Positions 1 to 5,310 of a DNA stretch of 5,413 nucleotides are shown piece after piece (the first letter of the stretch is position 1; each line of letters begins with the position of its first letter). The notes under the pieces are model-generated. The model was not told the DNA's origin. It saw only the letters and a program-made list of their open reading frames with translations, and did no database searches. This DNA is from Salibacteraceae bacterium (GTDB lineage: Bacteria > Bacteroidota > Bacteroidia > Flavobacteriales_G > Salibacteraceae), in assembly GCA_023262195.1 (NCBI GenBank), contig JALRDM010000267.1, forward strand, positions 1 through 5,413, given 5' to 3'. A program made the position numbers and the translations under genes.

Positions 1-3000
1 TCTTTTTCGGCCGTTGCCCGCACTGCAGCACGACTCAAAATCGAAACTTGTACACGCGTAGAATCCCGAACAATACACTCACCCTCAACGGCTGTACTCC
101 TCGCATATAGGTAGTAAGTCGTTGGCTCGTTATTGCTAATATCCAGCGTATTAGATGTTTTGTCTTCAAGTAATACTTCAGAACCAGTGTATGGCTCAAG
201 TGTCCAGAAATAATGGAAGGTATTTGCCGGATTTGTTGATATGGCTTCAATCGATGCACCGGCATCTTGGCACACCGAAGTATCGTTCGTTAATAGCAAA
301 TCGAAGTCACTCACCGTGACATCAAACGTGTCGATAATGTCGCATCCATTATCCTTGGTTGCACGCACAAAAAACTGAGTGCGTGCTTGGGTGAGCCCAT
401 CGATGAGCACAGAGGAATCCGTTGAAATTATTGTACTGAAATTTGGGTCACGACTCCATTCATAACTGACTTGTGCATTAATGGCGTTTGCTACGATAGT
501 GAATGGATTAAAGGTGCTACATACGATGGTATCATCTGGCATATCTAATTCAAATCGATCTACTTCTACCGTTTGTGTGATCCGCTCTACACATCCGCCA
601 TAATCAATTCTTAGCACATAAGTGGTGGTTTGATTGGGCGTTGCCACGGGGTTTAACGATGTAGCGTTGTTTAACGATTGAGAGGGAACCCAAGAAAGGG
701 TAGCGTCACCAAGATTCTTGAATCTAGCATCTGGAGGTCCAATTTGTAACGCATCGCCAACACACGCACTGAGTGTGTCGAGCACATAGGCCGTGTCAGT
801 TTTAATTACAATTTCTCGGGAAATGGTATCATTCAAGTTGCAGCTGTTTGGGTCAGAAGCTATGAGCTGTATGGTATATGTACCAGCTTGGGTCAGCGTA
901 ATGGACGGTTCCATAGCCGTGCTTGTTTGCCCATTTCCTAAATCCCAGCTAAAAGTGGTTGCATTTTGGATAAGGCTTTGGTTATTCGGGGTGAAAGTAA
1001 TTGGAGCACAAGCGAAACTTGGCATATCAAAGTCTGCCACGATAATCGGTAGTTCCATGTCTATCTTGAAGACGCCAAGGTTGCAATTGACACTTTCATT
1101 GGTGGTTGACCATGCTCCGGGATCAGGTTCAATCGGAAAGTCATTACTTCCGCCACAGCCGGCACACACAGCCTGATATATTACTCCCCCCCGGTCAAAG
1201 CGGCTTGTGCCACCATCTACATGTTCGCCACTTGCAGTTCCAGATTGATCACCTCCAAAAAAAGAACCATAGGTTTGAGTATTGGCATCGGAATCAAATA
1301 TGGCGAGGTAGAATTCTGACTCCGCTGGGTCTGGGGTTGATTTAAACGCACCATTTGTGACGGGAAGCCCGCCAACGTCTGAGGCGTTATTGTTATTGTT
1401 ATTAAAGTTTTGTGTTGCTCTGCCACCCCATCCTGCGATATAGACTGAGTTGCAAACGTCAACTAGAAAGGAGGTGGGGGAAATATTTGGTCTTCCTGAT
1501 GTACTTCCAAATTGTGTACTCCACACCCGAGATTCAAGGTTTGGTCTAAAGCGAGCCAAAACTTGTCCGCCACCAACATCATTAAACCCAGCATTGAATA
1601 TAAAGTGATTTCCAGTGTTTTCTGTTTGTCCAAAAATATGTGGATAGCCTTGGTTATCGAGTTGAATCAGATACATCTGGTCATAAACATTTGACCCAAA
1701 GTATGTGGAGCTGATAAGGTCATCACCATCCTCATTGAGGTGTGCGATAAACCCATCTGCCTGTCCACCGCCAAACCCAGTTTGAAATGCCGATATGGTA
1801 GTAGGAAAGTTTAAAGACTGTGTTCCGCCACAGATGAATAATTCGTTCGATTTAGAAACAGCCACCCCGTAGCAACCATCATCCCGCGTACCACCCAGAT
1901 AGGTCGACCAAAGAATTTCAGTCAAATCGCTATTAAGTTTGGATACCACACCATCCAATTGCCCAGCTAGGCTGGTTTGATAGCCAGTACCGCGTCTAGG
2001 GAAGTCATCACTCCTGGTGCACGATGCTATGATTACTTCGTTATTTTCATCAAGCATGATTTCTCCGCGCGCCTCATCTCCGTAGTTATATCGGATATTT
2101 TGCGAGTTGTTAATACCATCATTTCCAGAACCGCCCAAATATGTGCTGCCTAAGAGTGATGTGCCAGAGGCATTAAACTTGGTGACAAACATGTCTGAAC
2201 CGTTAGGATACGGAATACCAAAACTTAGATTTTGAGCCGACATAGCCTGGCCCCCTCCAAAGCTGCGATCTGCGGCACCATTGGTTGTTGGGAAATCATC
2301 TGAACCAGTTGTGCCGAGTAAAAAGAGGTGATCATCATCGTCCACGATAAGGCTGTGGGGTAAGTCTGTGTCTTCTCCACCAAGGTAGGTTGAATAGACT
2401 AAGTTGTTTCCATCGCTAGTGAATTTACTAATGGTCACATCCGATGGCACCCCTACGTTTGGTCCACCATTATGATCAACGTCAAAAGCACCGGTAGTAG
2501 TAGGGTAGCCATCTTCTGTACTGGCACTTCCAGCGTACAATACGCCATTGAGCCCCGGTGTTGCTGTGTAGCCCCAGTTATCGCTCTCTGATCCTGAAAA
2601 TGTAGAGAAAATCAATTCTGGATCTATGATTAGTGGTAGGGTAGTGTCATAAGCGCCAATGCTATATGAAACTGCAGTGCCAGACAAAACAAACGCGGCA
2701 TCTATCTCCCATGTCTTCTTGCCGCGAGATTGATATACCTTGGGTTTTGTGTCTAAGATATCCGATACGCTGGTTTTAATTAACACGTTGCCATCACGAG
2801 TAAGCTTCACTTCATCAGCGTAATCCACCTTCATGCGTATCTCTCTGTAGTCGCCTCCTGGATTGACTACAAATTCATACTTCATGCTACGACCAGATTC
2901 TGTTATGGTGAGATCAATATCATCGTAAATCCCTTCATACGTGACCGCTTCGGTTGGGTGAATTTTGGTGCGCCATCGAGACTCGTCACCGAGGTAATAG

Positions 3001-3320
3001 TTTAAATAATGTGGGTAAGGCCGACTTGTAGACTTTTTGGTCTCCAAGTTGGCTCCAAGAAACCGGAGTTTGAAAACGTGGTGATGTGCAATGTTATCTG
3101 CTAACGAGGCGTCCTTTTCATAGTGGACGCCATGAAGACCAGACCGGTCGGTAAGATGAAACAAGATGCCATCATTCTCTAGGTACGCGTTTCCACCTGG
3201 TACACCTTTTTTGAAAGCAAAAGATTCTGTCCATTGACCCTGATTAGGTATAAAGCCTTGTGCCTGAGTGTTTAAGGTCAAGAACCAGAGAGCTACGATG
3301 ACAAAAATCCGAGTGGTCAT
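1..3320 (-). CDS. Large exported DUF7948 / SBBP-propeller / PKD-Ig surface protein (C-terminus beyond the left edge)
   Basis: One open frame runs from the ATG at 3320 through position 1 without a stop (1106 codons seen, no frameshift). Residues 1-20 are a signal peptide (MTTRIFVIVALWFLTLNTQA, predicted cut before QG). FIPNQGQW (23-30), NYYLG (107-111), IYDDIDL (131-137) and KYEFVVNPGGD (from 147) to LIIDP (230-234) match the DUF7948-type N-terminal domain of Bacteroidota surface proteins. Seven SBBP-like units follow, with STYLGG-type strands starting at 239, 310, 392, 472, 538, 601 and 686, alternating with DFPTTxGA-type segments. A PKD domain (about 762-842, core WDLGNG at 792-797) and three Ig-like domains (about 843-924, 925-1006, 1007-1095) each hold one Cys pair. 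The family is secreted or cell-surface. T9SS export and an adhesive or structural role are inferred, because the C-terminal sorting domain is outside the window. An in-frame ATG at 3350 would add ten residues (MDSLIHLAID); I prefer 3320 because it gives a compact signal peptide. Confidence 0.9.
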   Translation of the reverse strand, partial: MTTRIFVIVALWFLTLNTQAQGFIPNQGQWTESFAFKKGVPGGNAYLENDGILFHLTDRSGLHGVHYEKDASLADNIAHHHVFKLRFLGANLETKKSTSRPYPHYLNYYLGDESRWRTKIHPTEAVTYEGIYDDIDLTITESGRSMKYEFVVNPGGDYREIRMKVDYADEVKLTRDGNVLIKTSVSDILDTKPKVYQSRGKKTWEIDAAFVLSGTAVSYSIGAYDTTLPLIIDPELIFSTFSGSESDNWGYTATPGLNGVLYAGSASTEDGYPTTTGAFDVDHNGGPNVGVPSDVTISKFTSDGNNLVYSTYLGGEDTDLPHSLIVDDDDHLFLLGTTGSDDFPTTNGAADRSFGGGQAMSAQNLSFGIPYPNGSDMFVTKFNASGTSLLGSTYLGGSGNDGINNSQNIRYNYGDEARGEIMLDENNEVIIASCTRSDDFPRRGTGYQTSLAGQLDGVVSKLNSDLTEILWSTYLGGTRDDGCYGVAVSKSNELFICGGTQSLNFPTTISAFQTGFGGGQADGFIAHLNEDGDDLISSTYFGSNVYDQMYLIQLDNQGYPHIFGQTENTGNHFIFNAGFNDVGGGQVLARFRPNLESRVWSTQFGSTSGRPNISPTSFLVDVCNSVYIAGWGGRATQNFNNNNNNASDVGGLPVTNGAFKSTPDPAESEFYLAIFDSDANTQTYGSFFGGDQSGTASGEHVDGGTSRFDRGGVIYQAVCAGCGGSNDFPIEPDPGAWSTTNESVNCNLGVFKIDMELPIIVADFDMPSFACAPITFTPNNQSLIQNATTFSWDLGNGQTSTAMEPSITLTQAGTYTIQLIASDPNSCNLNDTISREIVIKTDTAYVLDTLSACVGDALQIGPPDARFKNLGDATLSWVPSQSLNNATSLNPVATPNQTTTYVLRIDYGGCVERITQTVEVDRFELDMPDDTIVCSTFNPFTIVANAINAQVSYEWSRDPNFSTIISTDSSVLIDGLTQARTQFFVRATKDNGCDIIDTFDVTVSDFDLLLTNDTSVCQDAGASIEAISTNPANTFHYFWTLEPYTGSEVLLEDKTSNTLDISNNEPTTYYLYARSTAVEGECIVRDSTRVQVSILSRAAVRATAEK
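36..1037 (-). repeat. Tandem PKD/Ig-like domains with a Cys-paired period of about 82 residues
   Basis: Four consecutive beta-sandwich-like units each carry one early and one late cysteine: C771/C827, C853/C910, C934/C993 and C1017/C1082. Successive first cysteines are 82, 81 and 83 residues apart. The first unit is a recognisable PKD domain (FACAP near the start, WDLGNG core, GTYTIQL strand). The other three are Ig-like, with D-x-x-x-C openings, central aromatic or Trp strands (WVPS, YEWS, FWTL) and TTTYVL or TTYYLY-like strands. Such arrays usually act as rigid stalks in exported proteins. A disulphide within each unit is inferred from the regular pairing. Confidence 0.7.
1120..2606 (-). 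repeat. Seven SBBP-type beta-propeller units encoded in the large gene
   Basis: The translated region (about residues 239-734) repeats two motifs in alternation. The first is a strand ST(Y/F)xGG with starts at residues 239, 310, 392, 472, 538, 601 and 686. The second is a DFPTTxGAF-like segment: YPTTTGAF, FPTTNGAA, FPRRGTGY, FPTTISAF, HFIFNAGF, LPVTNGAF and FPIEPDPGAW. The period is 63-85 residues. Seven of each suggests a closed seven-bladed propeller. The fifth unit is the most divergent, and the sixth and seventh contain the Asn run and the CxxC module noted separately. The repeats are diverged at the DNA level, so this is protein-level repetition and not a recent DNA duplication. Confidence 0.8.
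1386..1403 (-). repeat. In-frame hexanucleotide repeat encoding six Asn
   Basis: Read on the coding strand, the unit AATAAC occurs three times in a row and encodes Asn640-Asn645, just before ASDVGGLPVTNGAF in the sixth propeller unit. Because the unit is six bases, gain or loss of copies would change the number of Asn pairs without breaking the frame. The run probably sits in a loop. Confidence 0.85.
3258..3320 (-). other. Signal peptide of the large exported protein
   Basis: The first 20 residues have a short n-region with Arg4, a hydrophobic core of about 12 residues (IFVIVALWFLTL) and a TQA signal-peptidase I type site before Gln21. The mature chain would begin QGFIPNQGQW. The protein therefore enters the Sec pathway; what happens at the outer membrane cannot be seen in this window. 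Confidence 0.85.
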
Positions 3321-3342
3321 ATCAATTGCTAAATGTATAAGA

Positions 3343-3369
3343 CTATCCATAAATCATTTGGTTGGATAG
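3343..3369. repeat. Seven-bp inverted repeat upstream of the exported-protein gene
   Basis: CTATCCA (3343-3349) and TGGATAG (3363-3369) form a perfect inverted repeat around a 13-base spacer. The spacer holds a smaller AAAT-C-ATTT palindrome (3351-3359) that is off-centre by one base. The left arm ends within the alternative ATG at 3348-3350. It could be a protein-binding site or a hairpin in the minus-strand leader. No U-run follows, so it is not a terminator. Confidence 0.3.
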
Positions 3370-3412
3370 CGATGATTTCAACTCAGGTCGAATTGGGCTA
3401 TAAAATCCACTT

Positions 3413-3435
3413 ACTTTGTAATTCAAAGTGAATTA
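3413..3435. promoter_or_regulatory. Two interlocked inverted repeats, candidate operator
   Basis: ACTTTG-TAATT-CAAAGT (3413-3429) is a perfect 6-5-6 inverted repeat. A second perfect 6-5-6 repeat, TAATTC-AAAGT-GAATTA (3419-3435), overlaps it, shifted by six bases. They sit 4-26 bases before the ATG at 3439 and cover the putative -7 elements of both strands. A dimeric winged-helix protein such as the HTH_34 product of the same operon would be a natural ligand, but binding is inferred. The region is AT-rich, so chance cannot be excluded. Confidence 0.35.
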
Positions 3436-3438
3436 ATC

Positions 3439-4083
3439 ATGGAAGAAGCGAAGGAGCAATTAGAGGCTTTGCAAGACATCCGATCAATGATGGAGCGAAG
3501 CTCGCGGTTTATATCCTTAAGTGGCCTAGCGGGTGTGTTCAGTGGCGTATTTGCGCTTATCGGAGCCTATTTGGCTTACTGGAAAACAAACAGCGCGCAA
3601 TGGATAATAAGAGCACAGGACACTGATTTCGGGACCGGACAAATTGTAAAAATCGATTGGTCTGTTGTTTCATTTTTAGTCATTGATGCACTTTTGGTCT
3701 TTATACTTTCGGTTGGGGTGAGCTACTACCTTACTCGTAGAAAAGCGATAAAAAATGGATTGCCGTTGTGGGGTACATCAAGCCGCCAGATGCTAATTAA
3801 CTTAGCCATCCCTCTTATCACAGGAGGTGTTTTTTGTGTGATACTCTTTTATTATGGCTTAATCGGGCTTATCGCACCTACAACACTGGTTTTCTATGGT
3901 TTAGCACTCTTGAATGCAGGTAAGAACTCGCTGGAAGAAATCAACTATTTAGGAATCTCTGAGATTGCCCTTGGCCTAGCAGGTTTGTTGATGAAAGGAC
4001 AAGGATTGCTCTTCTGGGCAATTGGGTTCGGGGTATTGCATATTGTCTATGGGATTGTAATGTATTGGCGCCACGATCGATGA
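3439..4083 (+). CDS. Six-pass inner-membrane protein paired with an HTH_34 regulator
   Basis: This 214-residue protein has no signal peptide and no catalytic motif that I recognise. The N-terminus (1-22, MEEAKEQLEALQDIRSMMER) is a charged amphipathic helix, probably cytoplasmic. Hydrophobic segments lie at about 25-47, 75-98, 118-142, 144-160, 171-185 and 188-209. A 27-residue polar loop (48-74) between the first two would be periplasmic. The basic loop 99-117 and the RHDR tail fit the positive-inside rule, which places both ends in the cytoplasm. Membrane proteins of this size beginning DIRSMMERSSRFxSLSGL are, as I recall, widespread in Bacteroidota next to a small winged-helix gene, with no known function. 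Here the stop codon overlaps that regulator gene, implying translational coupling. A role in membrane sensing or in anchoring the regulator is inference. The start at 3439 is supported by the intact N-terminal helix. Confidence 0.88.
   Translation: MEEAKEQLEALQDIRSMMERSSRFISLSGLAGVFSGVFALIGAYLAYWKTNSAQWIIRAQDTDFGTGQIVKIDWSVVSFLVIDALLVFILSVGVSYYLTRRKAIKNGLPLWGTSSRQMLINLAIPLITGGVFCVILFYYGLIGLIAPTTLVFYGLALLNAGKNSLEEINYLGISEIALGLAGLLMKGQGLLFWAIGFGVLHIVYGIVMYWRHDR
4080..4083 (+). promoter_or_regulatory. ATGA stop/start overlap coupling the membrane protein to the regulator
   Basis: The TGA that ends the membrane-protein gene (4081-4083) overlaps the ATG of the regulator (4080-4082). No Shine-Dalgarno sequence precedes it, so reinitiation by the terminating ribosome is the likely way the regulator is translated. 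This fixes the two proteins in a linked ratio. Confidence 0.65.
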
Positions 4084-4382
4084 AATCATTGATCCATAAT
4101 CTGGATAAAGCTTTTGAGAATCGCATTCGCCTAGGCGTAATGAGCATTCTCGTGGTGAATGATTGGGTCGAGTTCAATGAATTGAAAAAGCTGCTCGAAG
4201 TGACCGATGGTAATTTAGCAAGCCATATCAGTGCCCTCGACAAGAAAGGATTTATTGAAACTCGAAAAAAATTTGTGGGTAAGAAACCCAACACTTCTTT
4301 CAAGGTCACCGAAAACGGACGCTCGGCATTTCAACAACACATAAGGGCGCTCGAAGAGCTTCTTAAGAATAGTTCAGCATAG
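4080..4382 (+). CDS. HTH_34-type winged-helix transcriptional regulator
   Basis: This small DNA-binding protein is about 100 residues long, the usual size for single-domain HTH_34 (winged helix, MarR/ArsR-like fold) regulators. NLDKAFENRIRLGVMSILVV (7-26) forms the first helices. The segment EFNELKKLLEVTDGNLASHI (31-50) holds the helix-turn-helix, with TDGNLASHISALDKKGFIE as the recognition-helix signature. TRKKFVGKKPNTSFKVTENG (61-80) is the basic wing, and a C-terminal helix (83-96) could serve dimerisation. No metal-binding Cys/His cluster is seen, so it is unlike metal-sensing ArsR proteins. I place the start at 4080, where ATGA overlaps the upstream stop, because homologues begin close to the NLDKAFE helix. 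An in-frame ATG at 4065 would add MAPRS. It probably regulates its own operon and perhaps the divergent surface-protein gene (inference). Confidence 0.9.
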   Translation: MKSLIHNLDKAFENRIRLGVMSILVVNDWVEFNELKKLLEVTDGNLASHISALDKKGFIETRKKFVGKKPNTSFKVTENGRSAFQQHIRALEELLKNSSA

Positions 4383-4409
4383 CACGTTTACCAATCGAAG
4401 TATTCACTT
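4383..4409. other. Convergent 27-bp gap without a clear terminator
   Basis: The regulator gene (plus) and the WD40 gene (minus) end 27 bases apart. The only hairpin seen is a four-base-pair stem, AAGT-ATTC-ACTT (4398-4409), with no U-run, which is too weak to call an intrinsic terminator. The two transcripts probably overlap at their 3' ends. Confidence 0.6.
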
Positions 4410-5309
4410 TCACAGTTTTATGCGCCAAAGGATAATTGACCGATCATCTCCACATGTCGCTAATAATTGTTCGTTTTCTAGCCAAAGAGCCGCGTTGACA
4501 GAATTTATATGGCCACCTGCCTTTGCTCGATCAAGTCGTGTAGGGGATTGAAGGTTGTTGAGTTCCCAGAGCTTTATGGTCTTATCTCTGCTTGCCGTGG
4601 CTATCCACTGGTTGTGACCTACAATGTCGTATATGGCATAATTGTGAGCTGGCACACTGTCGAGCTGTATACCACCATCGAGAATTGACCATTGCTTTAA
4701 GTGGGCATCCTTGCCTCCCGTTATAAGTGTGTCGTCAGTTGTAAAATACACCGAATTAGCACCATCAATGTGCGCATCAAGCTTTTCTACAATTTTATAT
4801 CCACTCGACTCAAGAATATATACTGAGCCATCACCGCAAGCCACAGCCAATAGCGTTTGGGATGGATTTACGGCTAACCTTCTAATCTTCTCTCGGGATA
4901 GAGAAAGGTGACGGGTGAGACTCCATTCATTCTCATTCCAAACAGAAATACTTCCATCGCTGCATGCAGCTACAACTTCATTTTGATTTGGTATTTCTAT
5001 CATATGAAATACGCCCGCATTGTGAAACTTGAGATGACGAATCTCTTGTTTACTGTTCAGATCTATGATGTGCATTGAACCGTGAATGGTTCCGATCACC
5101 AAATGAGTGTTGTTGAGGTTTAAAAGACTGTAAACAGTATGCTCCGTTCTTATGGCAAAAGGATTGGTCTCAAAAGTTTCGAGATTCCATTCGGCCACCA
5201 CCTTGTCAGCACCTGCGCTAAAGAGTGTGTTTACTTTCCGGCCAGGGGCTAGCGCGTACAGAGCTGCGCTGTGGGCTTGGAGCTGTACTATCTTTTCGGC
5301 CTGAATCAT
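4410..5309 (-). CDS. Cytoplasmic seven-bladed WD40 repeat protein
   Basis: This 299-residue protein has no signal peptide and consists almost entirely of one WD40 propeller. Seven blades can be read at about residues 9-43 (ending EWNL), 55-84 (IIDL), 95-125 (SVWN), 137-168 (YILES), 178-209 (KQWSI), 220-250 (KLWEL) and 265-297 (ILWRI). Blades 1, 5, 6 and 7 keep a recognisable AH or GH near their start, and blade 6 has the canonical SRDKTIKLW. Blades 2 and 4 are the most diverged. WD40 propellers are protein-binding scaffolds without catalysis. No kinase, protease or other effector domain is fused to it, so its partner is unknown. The start at 5309 follows the stop of the upstream dehydratase gene by one base (TAGAATG), so the two genes form one operon and are probably translationally coupled. 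Some bacterial genomes annotate such proteins only as WD40 domain-containing. Confidence 0.92.
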   Translation of the reverse strand: MIQAEKIVQLQAHSAALYALAPGRKVNTLFSAGADKVVAEWNLETFETNPFAIRTEHTVYSLLNLNNTHLVIGTIHGSMHIIDLNSKQEIRHLKFHNAGVFHMIEIPNQNEVVAACSDGSISVWNENEWSLTRHLSLSREKIRRLAVNPSQTLLAVACGDGSVYILESSGYKIVEKLDAHIDGANSVYFTTDDTLITGGKDAHLKQWSILDGGIQLDSVPAHNYAIYDIVGHNQWIATASRDKTIKLWELNNLQSPTRLDRAKAGGHINSVNAALWLENEQLLATCGDDRSIILWRIKL

Positions 5310-5310
5310 T

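Larger units (their letters stand above)
3321..3438. promoter_or_regulatory. Divergent intergenic region carrying both promoters
   Basis: These 118 bases separate the start of the exported-protein gene (minus) from the start of the membrane-protein gene (plus), so both promoters should lie here or just inside the genes. No RNA gene or further ORF is seen. On the plus strand, TTACTTTG at 3411-3418 is one mismatch from the Bacteroidota -7 element TAnnTTTG. A TTG at 3393-3395 could serve as the -33 element, although the 15-base spacing is shorter than usual. This would give a leader of about 15 nucleotides. On the minus strand, TCACTTTG (complement of 3424-3431) is an equally imperfect -7 match, but no well-spaced TTG accompanies it. 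Neither start has a Shine-Dalgarno sequence, which is usual for the phylum. Confidence 0.4.

Noticed and set aside
35..265. Minus-strand 76-codon open frame
   Set aside because: It is in a different frame from the exported-protein gene, which continues through this region with regular Ig-like motifs.
793..1176. Plus-strand 127-codon open frame
   Set aside because: It lies wholly opposite the PKD/Ig-coding part of the exported-protein gene, and its translation has no recognisable domain. The minus-strand frame shows clear domain motifs throughout.
1106..1694. Other short open frames on both strands at 1106-1345, 1217-1462 and 1512-1694
   Set aside because: All overlap the long minus-strand coding frame in other frames and have low-complexity or unfamiliar translations.
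3399..3406. TATAAAAT as a sigma-70 style -10 box
   Set aside because: No TTGACA-like element lies at 16-18 bases upstream, and Bacteroidota use a different promoter consensus.
4065..4079. Upstream ATG at 4065 as the start of the regulator
   Set aside because: It would add only MAPRS and overlap the membrane-protein gene by 19 bases. The ATGA overlap at 4080 fits coupling and the family's usual N-terminus better, though it is not disproved.
3941..4309. Minus-strand 122-codon open frame
   Set aside because: It is antisense to the end of the membrane-protein gene and the HTH_34 gene, both of which are well supported.
4398..4409. AAGT-ATTC-ACTT hairpin as an intrinsic terminator
   Set aside because: The stem has only four AT-rich pairs and no run of T follows on either strand.
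4711..4911. Plus-strand 66-codon open frame
   Set aside because: It is antisense to blades 4-5 of the WD40 propeller and has no supporting features.
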